Part shown: in pieces, positions 1 to 5,219 of the stretch
Layout: every line of letters begins with the position of its first letter
How positions within the stretch are numbered: the stretch's first letter is position 1
Assembly: GCA_016937725.1 (NCBI GenBank)
Contig: JAFGVZ010000059.1
Span: forward strand, 1 to 11,333
Direction of reading: 5' to 3'
Source of the DNA: Paracoccaceae bacterium
GTDB lineage: Bacteria > Pseudomonadota > Alphaproteobacteria > Rhodobacterales > Rhodobacteraceae
Length of the DNA: 11,333 nucleotides
Program-made: the position numbers and the translations under genes
The notes under the pieces: model-generated
The model's input: the letters and a program-made list of their open reading frames with translations, nothing else
Database searches by the model: none
What the model was told of the DNA's origin: nothing

Positions 1-140
1 ATGCAGTCGTAATGGCGACTGGCCCCCTTGGCACGGTCGCTGTCGGGAGTGAAGCCGGAAAAACGCCACGGCGGGTCGGCCATGATCAGATCGAACCCGC
101 CTTGCGGGCGGATGGCGAGAAGATCAATGTGCGTCGTCAT
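1..140 (-). CDS. MT-A70-family adenine DNA methyltransferase, N-terminal fragment
   Basis: Only the first 46 residues are inside the window; the rest lies beyond position 1. The sequence reads MTTHIDLLAIRPQGGFDLIM followed by ADPPWRFSG, so the DPPW catalytic motif of amino-methyltransferases falls at residues 22-25. DPPW directly after an 'FDLIMA' strand is typical of phage MT-A70-like N6-adenine methyltransferases, which use S-adenosylmethionine to methylate adenine. In phages this usually protects DNA from host restriction or affects regulation; that role here is inferred. The start is ATG at 138-140, with an AGGAAG ribosome binding site at 145-150. The ATG overlaps the TGA of the upstream ORF (137-751) as ATGA. 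An in-frame ATG at 230-232 would add a 31-residue low-complexity extension without a good ribosome binding site and is less likely. Confidence 0.85.
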   Translation of the reverse strand, partial: MTTHIDLLAIRPQGGFDLIMADPPWRFSGFTPDSDRAKGASRHYDC

Positions 141-751
141 GCCGCTTCCTGAAAAGCCGCCGGGGACAAAGCCCCGGCGCAGGTTGGCAGAGCCGACAGG
201 CTCAGGTCGAGCGCTGCCGCGACGGGGCCGCATGGGCGCTTCGGCAGGTCTTTGCCATCGCTTAACCGTCTCGCCACGCTGCCCCGTTGCCGTGGCTTGG
301 CTCGTGATAGGGCAGGCTCCGCGCTCAGCAGGCGTGACGGATCAGACCCGAGGCGCACGAGGCGAAACTGACACGGGTATGCGAAGAACGTCACGCCAGC
401 GGAAAGCGGCGAAAAAGTGAGCGCGGGCGAGGCCTGCCCAGAACCCCGCAAAACGCTCCGATGCCGGATTTCCGACATCGTGCTACGGCCGGCAGAATTG
501 CACCGTGTCACCGCGCTCAGAAGGTGCTTCACTTCGGACCAAGTTGGCACTGTCCTTAAACGTGCGGCAACACGCAGCAAAGCACCGCCAAAAAGCGGCA
601 AAAAGGACGGGGCCGTTAAAGCCCCGCCAGTTCCAACATGAGAGGTCGAGGGCTTCGCAGCCACAGCCGCCCCCGTAACTGTGCAATCCCCGCTTGAATT
701 GGCACGCGGGGCCGACTGCGAAACTGTTGTCAGATTTTTCCTATCTGTCAT
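137..751 (-). CDS. Unrecognised 204-residue ORF, translationally coupled on both sides
   Basis: I do not recognise this protein. The case for it is positional: its ATG (749-751) overlaps the TGA of the PAPS-reductase gene as ATGA, and its own TGA (137-139) overlaps the ATG of the methyltransferase as ATGA, so it fills the gap exactly and in frame. The product is rich in Ala, Ser, Arg, Leu and Pro, with no catalytic motif, signal peptide or clear membrane segment that I can see. Codon use is mixed, with more AGG, AGA, TTA, ACA and TCA than the neighbours, which counts against it. Two strong hairpins lie inside (158-179 and 609-627), and the second is followed by a T-run on the leftward strand. 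The alternative is a 600-base structured noncoding stretch, since GC-rich DNA often carries long false ORFs. Confidence 0.5.
   Translation of the reverse strand: MTDRKNLTTVSQSAPRANSSGDCTVTGAAVAAKPSTSHVGTGGALTAPSFLPLFGGALLRVAARLRTVPTWSEVKHLLSAVTRCNSAGRSTMSEIRHRSVLRGSGQASPALTFSPLSAGVTFFAYPCQFRLVRLGSDPSRLLSAEPALSRAKPRQRGSVARRLSDGKDLPKRPCGPVAAALDLSLSALPTCAGALSPAAFQEAA
158..179 (-). other. Perfect 8-bp GC hairpin before the methyltransferase start
   Basis: CGCCGGGG at 158-165 pairs perfectly with CCCCGGCG at 172-179 around a 6-base loop. On the leftward transcript it ends 17 bases before the methyltransferase ATG and just upstream of its AGGAAG ribosome binding site; GGCTTTTC follows. It could tune translation or cause partial termination before the methyltransferase. 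The structure is seen; the function is a guess. Confidence 0.4.
598..627 (-). terminator. Terminator-like hairpin with T-run, leftward strand
   Basis: CGGGGC at 609-614 pairs with GCCCCG at 622-627 around a 7-base loop. Read leftward, the stem is followed by TCCTTTTTG, a short interrupted T-run. It lies about 120 bases after the PAPS-reductase stop codon and inside the unrecognised ORF. It could be a weak intrinsic terminator or attenuator that lowers expression of the methyltransferase. The stem is short and the T-run imperfect, so confidence is low. Confidence 0.3.
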
Positions 752-1914
752 TCGCAAAGCCCATATTGTGACGAACATGACAGACCATCATCGGAAAAAG
801 CATGGTCAAGAAGATTAAATTGGCGACCGCCACGATCTGTTTTTGCCCATGAAAAAACCGCATCCGCGCGCGGCCACGGGGCATCGGCGGACAAGTCAGA
901 AGCGCGGCTCGATACTCGGACGGTAAATGCGGGGTTGGGGCCGTCATCCGTTCGCTCTGGCACTTCGGAATGATTTCGCCGCACCCATGCGGTTGCCTGC
1001 GCCTTGATGCGCCTCCCAAGCGCTGCACCCTCTGGCGTCACATCAGATGCAAAGAATGTTGCTGCACCCCACTTTGAGGCGTCTTTGACCAAGCCTTCCC
1101 ATTCCAGCAGTTTTTCTACGACCTCGGGGAATCTTGCCGCGATTTGGCGCAGCCCTTCTTTATTCTCGTTGATGCAGGGGAAGCAGCCGACTCGCGCCAT
1201 GCCTTGAAGATATAGAGGATTGTGGCGCATTCCGTGCGCCGCCGTAAAACTGAACACATTGTCAGCAGTCCAATGGACAATAGGCCGAAACAGAACCATG
1301 TCGTGCGCGTCGTCGCGCCTGACCTTTTGCAGCATCGGTGCATTGCGCCGGTTGAGGCTTTCGTCACGCCTCACTCCGAGCCACTGGATTAACGGGCCAT
1401 CCTTCAGCGCAGGCTCAATTATGGCCTGCTCAATGGCGCGAGCCTTGAGAAATTCGGTGCAGAACTGCGCCTTGCGCGAAGGAAACCGGCCCTTCCAGAT
1501 ACAGAGGTCAATAAAGGGGTTCCCCGTAGGACGCAGCACCTTTAGCGCGCGCTCAACCCGTTCTGCCGGAACGCCATGCTCAGGCCAGACCCGCGCCACA
1601 TATTCACGCTTACGGGCTATTTCCGCAGAAAAGTCTGCCCGGACGATTTCAAGCGGAACGCCCACAAAATCAGCGACGTATTCAGCATGATCCAGTGTGA
1701 TCTGATTCTCGTTGCCCGTGTCAGACATAACCAGCCGAAAAGGCTTCCCGCGCTGTGCAGCCAGAAGTGCGCAGGCTTGGCTATCCTTTCCGCCAGATAG
1801 GTTTACGACATGCGAAACTGTCGCCGGGACGGTCTGGGAGGAACCCGCCCCGGCTAAACCCCGCGCACGGGAGGAGGATATGCGCGGGGCGTTCTGTGTG
1901 GCGGGCCGGGTCAT
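748..1914 (-). CDS. Phosphoadenosine phosphosulfate (PAPS) reductase-family PP-loop protein
   Basis: 388 residues. The N-type ATP-pyrophosphatase loop SGGKDS is at residues 40-45, followed by an MSDTGNE segment (63-69) typical of CysH-like proteins. KAQFCTEFLK (residues 148-157) matches the family's conserved Cys region. A GCFPC pair (C244, C247) and a C-terminal CSSQYGLCE ending (C380, C387) match phage members of the family; together these four cysteines could bind an iron-sulfur cluster, as in related DndC-type proteins. Members reduce activated sulfate or transfer sulfur, and DndC acts in DNA phosphorothioation. The phage versions have no settled role, and I see no dndD or dndE partner here. 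The start is ATG 1912-1914, overlapping the TGA of the upstream gene as ATGA, with GGGAG a little upstream. The first 30 residues are poorly conserved-looking and probably disordered. Confidence 0.9.
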   Translation of the reverse strand: MTRPATQNAPRISSSRARGLAGAGSSQTVPATVSHVVNLSGGKDSQACALLAAQRGKPFRLVMSDTGNENQITLDHAEYVADFVGVPLEIVRADFSAEIARKREYVARVWPEHGVPAERVERALKVLRPTGNPFIDLCIWKGRFPSRKAQFCTEFLKARAIEQAIIEPALKDGPLIQWLGVRRDESLNRRNAPMLQKVRRDDAHDMVLFRPIVHWTADNVFSFTAAHGMRHNPLYLQGMARVGCFPCINENKEGLRQIAARFPEVVEKLLEWEGLVKDASKWGAATFFASDVTPEGAALGRRIKAQATAWVRRNHSEVPERTDDGPNPAFTVRVSSRASDLSADAPWPRADAVFSWAKTDRGGRQFNLLDHAFSDDGLSCSSQYGLCE

Positions 1915-2846
1915 GCCGCCAAGCTCCCGGCCAACCGGCGCAGGCAGACCAACAGCGACATCTGCAATTTGAGGGTGCAGGTATGATCGCAGCGAAGCGC
2001 CTTGAAGCGCTCGATCACATCAGCCTTGGCCCAACCCAAGCGCTCTGCCACATCTGCCGCGGCATCGCCGCGCGCAAGTCCTTCGACCAGCTCAAGATCG
2101 CAGGCCACAATGTCAGGGTCGGGATTTTTGGATTGGTAGAACCAATGCAGGTGTTCGACCATGATCTTATCGTTGACTTCTTCAACCTCGATAGCCGCCA
2201 GCGGCGAAAAGTTGGGCGCATCCGGCGATGGCGCTACCAGCTTTTGAACCGCTGGCCGGACCACAGTGGGCGCGGCTGGCTCTTTGGTTGCGGGATTTTC
2301 CCGTAGGTCATCACGCGGCGCGCGTTTTGCACCTTCGGGCGCAGATTGCTTCCGCAGAAAGTTCTTCAAGCGCGACTTGGTAGCGTCGATGGTGCGATTT
2401 ACCGCCTTTGCGATGTCCGCGATCTTTGCGCCTTCCGCATCCATTTGCAGCACAAGAGCGTCTTCTTCTGCGGTCCATGGTGTTCCGCGCTTGATTTTCC
2501 GCATGGCGCGGGGCGAGAGTTTCGCGCTATGCGCTTCCGGCTTTGGTTCAGTCTGCGCCGCAGGGCAAAGCGGATCTGGCGGCAGGTTTTCGGGCGAGGT
2601 CGCGGGCATAGCGGCGACTTCCTCGACCGGCGCGCAAATGTCGCCAAAGGCATCCGCCGTGATAGTGACCGAAATCTGCCCAACCGGATGACCAAGGGCA
2701 ATTTCAGCAACATCGACATCGACCATAACGCCGCGCTCAACTTCGGACCCAAGAAACGCCCTTAGCCGGGAAAGATGATAAGCCGCGCCCTTGTCCCTCT
2801 CGGCGCGCGCGATCAGGGCGTCAATGGTTTCATCAAGGCTTGGCAT
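1911..2846 (-). CDS. DNA-binding protein with SANT/Myb-like helix-turn-helix; possible replication or regulatory factor
   Basis: 311 residues from ATG 2844-2846, chosen because AAAGGA lies just upstream with good spacing; the frame is open further back, but that part runs through the Cro gene. There are three parts. Residues 1-70 form a compact N-terminal region. Residues 118-165 (GTPWTAEEDALVLQMDAEG onward) look like a SANT/Myb or GcrA-like helix-turn-helix, with the W-x3-E-D start and a recognition helix ending near KSRLKNFL. Residues 222-285 hold another helical region whose 'DAAADVAERLGWAKADVIERF' part looks like a sigma-region-4-type helix-turn-helix. Pro/Ala-rich linkers separate them. 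Two possible DNA-binding units just after cro suggest a regulator or replication initiator, as in the lambda O position; this is inference. Its start overlaps the cro end by 14 bases. Confidence 0.8.
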   Translation of the reverse strand: MPSLDETIDALIARAERDKGAAYHLSRLRAFLGSEVERGVMVDVDVAEIALGHPVGQISVTITADAFGDICAPVEEVAAMPATSPENLPPDPLCPAAQTEPKPEAHSAKLSPRAMRKIKRGTPWTAEEDALVLQMDAEGAKIADIAKAVNRTIDATKSRLKNFLRKQSAPEGAKRAPRDDLRENPATKEPAAPTVVRPAVQKLVAPSPDAPNFSPLAAIEVEEVNDKIMVEHLHWFYQSKNPDPDIVACDLELVEGLARGDAAADVAERLGWAKADVIERFKALRCDHTCTLKLQMSLLVCLRRLAGSLAA

Positions 2847-3105
2847 GTGAAATCCTTTCTTCACGCAGCGCGCCACTCTTTTTGCTGCTCGCGCGAGCAA
2901 GGAGCATGTTTTGGCGCAGGTTGAACATGTCTGTTGTTGTGATCGGTCGCCCCACGTCTTGCGCGGCGGCCATGATTTTGCTGTCGTAGCGCGACGGAAT
3001 GTTGCCGCGCGCGAACCATGCGCGAACGGTGGTTTCACCTTCGTCAATGGATCGGGCCAGCGCCGCGCGCGAACCCCAAATTGATATGAACGTGTTTTCC
3101 TTCAT
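2833..3105 (-). CDS. Cro-like helix-turn-helix transcriptional regulator
   Basis: 90 residues. Residues about 9-45 (WGSRAALARSIDEGETTVRAW and on through IPSRYDSKIMAAA) form a helix-turn-helix of the kind found in small phage Cro/YdaS-type regulators, ending in the usual 'IP-x2-Y-D' feature. It is transcribed divergently from the CI-type repressor, which is the classic lysis/lysogeny arrangement. The remaining 45 residues are basic and lack a recognised domain. ATG 3103-3105 has no Shine-Dalgarno sequence upstream, and the predicted promoter would start transcription only a few bases before it, suggesting a leaderless mRNA. It heads the leftward operon and overlaps the next gene by 14 bases. 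Role as Cro is inferred from domain and position. Confidence 0.85.
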   Translation of the reverse strand: MKENTFISIWGSRAALARSIDEGETTVRAWFARGNIPSRYDSKIMAAAQDVGRPITTTDMFNLRQNMLLARASSKKSGALREERISHAKP

Positions 3106-3108
3106 AAT

Positions 3109-3121
3109 GCACGTTTTGTAT
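3109..3121. promoter_or_regulatory. Repressor operator O1, over the -10 box of the cro promoter
   Basis: GCACGTTTTGTAT; read leftward ATACAAAACGTGC. It fits the imperfect dyad RYAC-N5-GTRY shared by four other sites in the window. It covers the proposed -10 box (TACAAA, 3120-3115) of the cro promoter and lies just before the cro start codon. Binding by CI or Cro is inferred. Confidence 0.6.
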
Positions 3122-3141
3122 CACATTCTGAACACAGTCAA
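3115..3141 (-). promoter_or_regulatory. Leftward early promoter (pR-like) for cro
   Basis: Leftward, TTGACT (3141-3136) is a 5/6 -35 box and TACAAA (3120-3115) a 4/6 -10 box. They are 15 bases apart, shorter than ideal. Predicted transcription start is near 3108, about 3 bases before the cro ATG. Operators O1 and O2 overlap the two boxes with the same geometry as at the second promoter. Confidence 0.5.
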
Positions 3142-3153
3142 CACCTTTTGTGT
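3141..3153. promoter_or_regulatory. Repressor operator O2, between repressor and cro
   Basis: ACACCTTTTGTGT is the cleanest dyad of the set (ACAC-N5-GTGT). It shares exactly one base with the -35 box of the cro promoter and lies 24 bases before the repressor start codon, so it could both repress cro and control the repressor's own promoter. I could not identify a convincing -10/-35 pair for the repressor promoter. Confidence 0.65.
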
Positions 3154-3177
3154 CGCATAGCATGTTAGGAGATTGCT

Positions 3178-3762
3178 ATGGATATGCACGAAAGACTGAG
3201 GCAGGCCCGCGAAAAGGCTGGATTTGAAGACGCGGCGAGTGCGGCGCGGCGCTTTGGCTGGGGCTTGTCGTCGTATAGATCGCATGAGAACGGCCAGCGT
3301 GGTTACAAGCTGGACAAGGCGATTGCCTATGGGCGCGCGTTTCGCGTCTCGCCTGAGTGGCTGTTGTTTGGCAAGGGCGATGGTCAGCGCAAGCCGGTCC
3401 CGCTCGTGGGTTATGTCGGCGCGGGCGCGGAAATGATCCCGCATGACGATGGTGGCGCCCTCGATGAAATAGAGCCGCCGCCCGGTGTCGGCCCATCGGC
3501 TGTGGCTGTTCGCGTGCGCGGCGATAGCATGTATCCGCGCTACATGGATGGGGATTTGCTCATATATGACAGCCACGCAAGCATATATGACGCAAACGGG
3601 CAAGAATGCGTTGTGTCTTTGCCTGATGGCCGCGCTTTCGTGAAGACGGTAAGGCTTGAGCCGGGCGGCAAGGTCACGCTGGAAAGTTGGAACGCGCCGC
3701 CGATTCATGGCACAATGCCCGTCTGGGTGGCCCCGATTGTCTGGGTAAAGCGTAGGAGCTGA
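3178..3762 (+). CDS. CI/LexA-type self-cleaving phage repressor (HTH + S24 peptidase)
   Basis: 194 residues. The N-terminal part (about 1-65) is an XRE-type helix-turn-helix: HERLRQAREKAGFEDAASAA, then a recognition helix and the 'VSPEWLLFGKG' ending. The C-terminal part is an S24/LexA-like autopeptidase. The Ala-Gly cleavage bond is A82-G83 in GYVGAGAEM. The catalytic Ser is S117 in VRVRGDSMYPRY, and the catalytic Lys is K156 in GRAFVKTV. All key residues are present, so the repressor should cleave itself when stimulated by host RecA after DNA damage, giving induction. ATG 3178-3180 has AGGAG at 3167-3171. It is divergent from the Cro gene and probably co-transcribed with the small membrane gene 3 bases downstream. 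Its likely operators are the five 13-bp dyads at 3109-3153 and 3935-4011. Confidence 0.95.
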   Translation: MDMHERLRQAREKAGFEDAASAARRFGWGLSSYRSHENGQRGYKLDKAIAYGRAFRVSPEWLLFGKGDGQRKPVPLVGYVGAGAEMIPHDDGGALDEIEPPPGVGPSAVAVRVRGDSMYPRYMDGDLLIYDSHASIYDANGQECVVSLPDGRAFVKTVRLEPGGKVTLESWNAPPIHGTMPVWVAPIVWVKRRS

Positions 3763-3765
3763 AGC

Positions 3766-3927
3766 ATGTCGATCTGGATGATGGTTGTTGGCATTGCGTT
3801 TCTCGCCTTGCTTATCTGGTTGGGAAGTAACGCGCAGGAAGCAGAGACCGAGGGCGAGAAGCGCGCTTGGAATTTTGCCTTGGGCGCGATCCTGATCGGC
3901 GGAACCGCCATGCTTGCGTTGATCTGA
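3766..3927 (+). CDS. Small two-helix membrane protein after the repressor (rexB-like position)
   Basis: 53 residues, MSIWMMVVGIAFLALLIWLG at the N-terminus, then a charged turn (QEAETEGEKR), then a second hydrophobic stretch (WNFALGAILIGGTAMLALI). Two transmembrane helices with a short charged loop are predicted by eye. ATG 3766-3768 has AGGAG at 3754-3758, 7 bases away, and follows the repressor stop by 3 bases, so it should be expressed from the prophage along with the repressor. That position matches lambda rexB, a membrane protein of the exclusion system, and small lysogeny-expressed membrane proteins often act in superinfection exclusion. There is no sequence similarity I can claim, so the function is inference from position only. 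Confidence 0.8.
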   Translation: MSIWMMVVGIAFLALLIWLGSNAQEAETEGEKRAWNFALGAILIGGTAMLALI

Positions 3928-3934
3928 CCTTGAC

Positions 3935-3947
3935 GCACGAAATGTGA
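3935..3947. promoter_or_regulatory. Possible weaker operator O5
   Basis: GCACGAAATGTGA (GCAC-N5-GTGA) matches the operator pattern less well and lies 30 bases upstream of O3. It could be an auxiliary site in the second control region. Confidence 0.35.
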
Positions 3948-3964
3948 GCTGATTCTGTCGGGCT

Positions 3965-3977
3965 GCACATTTTGTGT
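3965..3977. promoter_or_regulatory. Repressor operator O3, abutting the -35 box of the rightward promoter
   Basis: GCACATTTTGTGT, nearly identical to O2 (ACACCTTTTGTGT). Its last T is the first base of the TTGACC -35 box. The overlap is the same single base seen for O2 at the cro promoter. Confidence 0.65.
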
Positions 3978-4005
3978 TGACCCGCTTGCCATGTGGCGAT
4001 ACAAA
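3977..4005 (+). promoter_or_regulatory. Rightward early promoter (pL-like) for the recombination operon
   Basis: TTGACC (3977-3982, 5/6 to the consensus) and TACAAA (4000-4005, 4/6) are separated by 17 bases, the ideal spacing. Operators O3 and O4 cover the edges of the two boxes. It would drive the small membrane gene at 4058 and everything to the right. Placement after the repressor and its membrane gene matches lambda pL in mirror image. Confidence 0.65.
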
Positions 4006-4011
4006 AAGTGT
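3999..4011. promoter_or_regulatory. Repressor operator O4, over the -10 box of the rightward promoter
   Basis: ATACAAAAAGTGT is the same type of site as O1 read leftward (ATACAAAACGTGC). It begins one base before the TACAAA -10 box, as O1 does at the cro promoter. O3 and O4 start 34 bases apart; O2 and O1 start 32 bases apart. Confidence 0.65.
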
Positions 4012-4057
4012 TGTCGTCACATGAGCGGCGCACAGTTTGCACCGCATGGGAGGCAGT

Positions 4058-4252
4058 ATGACACCATTCATTCTTCACGCTATCGCTATCGTTCTTCACC
4101 TTGGCGCGCTGTTTGCCGCCCTTGGCCTTGGTAACGCATTGGCTGATGACGCGGCGAGCCGCAAGCCTTTGGAAAAGTCATCCGGCATCATTCTGATTGT
4201 TGCGGTTGTCGTTCTTTTCGTCGCCGCCACTGTTTTGCAGGTGGTCGCATGA
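4058..4252 (+). CDS. Small two-helix membrane protein, first gene of the rightward operon
   Basis: 64 residues. Residues about 3-27 (FILHAIAIVLHLGALFAALG) and 44-63 (IILIVAVVVLFVAATVLQVV) are hydrophobic enough to span the membrane; the loop between carries ADDAASRKPLEKSS. I chose ATG 4058-4060 because GGGAGG sits at 4048-4053; a TTG further upstream in frame is less likely. It is the first gene after the pL-like promoter, the place where many phages keep host-takeover or exclusion proteins. I do not recognise the family. Its stop overlaps the next start as ATGA. Like the protein at 3766, it is a two-helix hairpin, but I see no clear similarity between them. Confidence 0.8.
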   Translation: MTPFILHAIAIVLHLGALFAALGLGNALADDAASRKPLEKSSGIILIVAVVVLFVAATVLQVVA

Positions 4253-4422
4253 CCCGCCCGCTTCACCGCTGCATCCGCGCCCGTGTGCGCCTTGGCCTGC
4301 TGGTCGGGCCGAACGGTGCGCCTGACCCTCTTACGGTGCGCCTGCGCTGGTCGATCCTGCGCCGGGACCGCGCCGCGCGGATCGCGGAACTGAAACAACT
4401 GCCCGGAGGGGACGCGGCATGA
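4249..4422 (+). CDS. Small basic hypothetical protein
   Basis: 57 residues, very Arg-rich (MTRPLHRCIRARVRLGLLVG, then ...VRLRWSILRRDRAARIAELK). There are no recognisable domains; the charge suggests nucleic-acid or acidic-partner binding, which is a guess. It is held in place by ATGA overlaps on both sides (start 4249-4251, stop 4420-4422), and its end provides the GGAGG ribosome binding site (4405-4409) for the next gene. It is easily missed because it is short. Confidence 0.7.
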   Translation: MTRPLHRCIRARVRLGLLVGPNGAPDPLTVRLRWSILRRDRAARIAELKQLPGGDAA

Positions 4423-4748
4423 AATACCACACGATCACCGAATTGCAGTTGATCCACGGCGACACTGAATGCCGCTTCGCCGTGCGGATCAATTACGATG
4501 TGACGCCTGGTCGCGCGCAGACCTATAGCCAGCCCGCCGAAGCGCCCGAATTTGGCGACATGGCCTTCGAGGTCAAGCACGCCTGCCGCTGGCACGATTC
4601 CGGCAAGATGCTGCACGATCTGATCCTTGACGCGCTTGGTGATGATCTTGGGTGGCTTATCCGGGCCGCCCGCGAACAGGACCGCGACGAAGCCGAGGGC
4701 CGCGCCGATTGGCACCCGTCCGACGATCCAGCGATGCAGGTGGCGTGA
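4419..4748 (+). CDS. Hypothetical phage protein
   Basis: 109 residues, acidic, soluble. The N-terminal half looks like beta structure (KYHTITELQLIHGDTECRFA, VRINYDVTPGRAQTYSQPAE), the second half helical (MLHDLILDALGDDLGWLIRAA). The 'Y-D-V-T-P-G-R...Q-P-A-E-A-P' segment followed by an acidic patch resembles small early proteins common in phages, but I cannot name the family. ATG 4419-4421 overlaps the previous stop and is preceded by GGAGG at 4405-4409. No catalytic motif is visible. Confidence 0.8.
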   Translation: MKYHTITELQLIHGDTECRFAVRINYDVTPGRAQTYSQPAEAPEFGDMAFEVKHACRWHDSGKMLHDLILDALGDDLGWLIRAAREQDRDEAEGRADWHPSDDPAMQVA

Positions 4749-4749
4749 C

Positions 4750-4968
4750 ATGCCACCCATTGACCTGAAAGCCGCCCTCGCAGTCAACGCGGAAGCCGCC
4801 GCCAATGTTGCTGCGCGGGGGTCTCCCAAAAACACGTCGCGCGCCCTGCCGCAACAGCAAGAGCAGATCGCCGCGGCCCGCCGCATCATGGCCGATAAGA
4901 CGCCGTGCAACCTGACCCAAGATGAAATGCGCCGGATCGGCGCCAAGCTGATGGAGCGTGAAGGATGA
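4750..4968 (+). CDS. Small hypothetical protein, helical
   Basis: 72 residues from ATG 4750-4752, one base after the upstream TGA; the frame is open further back inside the previous gene but that extension has no support. The sequence is Ala-rich and charged, mostly helical by eye, with a C-terminal 'NLTQDEMRRIGAKLMEREG'. There are no recognised motifs. The ribosome binding site is weak (AGGTGG, 4738-4743), so it probably depends on translational coupling. Its stop overlaps the next ATG as ATGA. Confidence 0.7.
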   Translation: MPPIDLKAALAVNAEAAANVAARGSPKNTSRALPQQQEQIAAARRIMADKTPCNLTQDEMRRIGAKLMEREG

Positions 4969-5219
4969 CCTGCCCAAACCTACCCCTTGGAACTTGCCAC
5001 GCCCCGCATTGCGACTGCCACACCGATCAGTCCATCCGCATGGCGCAGCATTGGGAAGCCCATAACCGCCCGCGCATTCGGCGCGACCGTGGCGAGGCGC
5101 TGCTTGACGCGCTCAAGCCCGCGCTCTGGCTGCTAGTGGTCGTGTTTCTCGCGCTGGTGGTTGCGAAAGCATGGGCCAATGTCGAGGCGGCGAGTGCCGT
5201 GACAGGGTGGGCTTGCTAA
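4965..5219 (+). CDS. Small Cys/His-rich single-pass membrane protein
   Basis: 84 residues. The N-terminus has C3, C11, H12, H15, C16, C18 and H19 in MTCPNLPLGTCHAPHCDCHT, a cluster that could bind a metal such as zinc. A single transmembrane helix follows at about residues 53-72 (ALWLLVVVFLALVVAKAWA). The topology is unknown; the middle is basic (NRPRIRRDRGE), which would favour a cytoplasmic N-terminal part. ATG 4965-4967 overlaps the previous stop as ATGA, and the stop TAA overlaps the next ATG as TAATG. The family is not recognised. Confidence 0.75.
   Translation: MTCPNLPLGTCHAPHCDCHTDQSIRMAQHWEAHNRPRIRRDRGEALLDALKPALWLLVVVFLALVVAKAWANVEAASAVTGWAC

Noticed and set aside
28..420. 130-residue rightward ORF
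   Set aside because: It overlaps the methyltransferase start antisense, has no ribosome binding site and an Arg-rich low-complexity product.
2847..3047. 67-residue N-terminal extension of the SANT/Myb-like protein in the same open frame
   Set aside because: It runs through the Cro gene in another frame, is rich in Arg and Cys without structure, and ATG 2846 has a good ribosome binding site.
3121..3133. Extra operator TCACATTCTGAAC between O1 and O2
   Set aside because: Only half of it matches the operator pattern and it touches O1.
3122..3177. Promoter for the repressor gene
   Set aside because: TAGCAT at 3158-3163 is a possible -10 box, but no matching -35 box is present and the start would fall at the ribosome binding site. 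A promoter must exist, but I cannot place it.
3121..4071. 316-residue leftward ORF antisense to the repressor
   Set aside because: It covers the well-supported repressor, the small membrane gene and the second promoter; its Arg/His-rich composition is typical of an antisense shadow.
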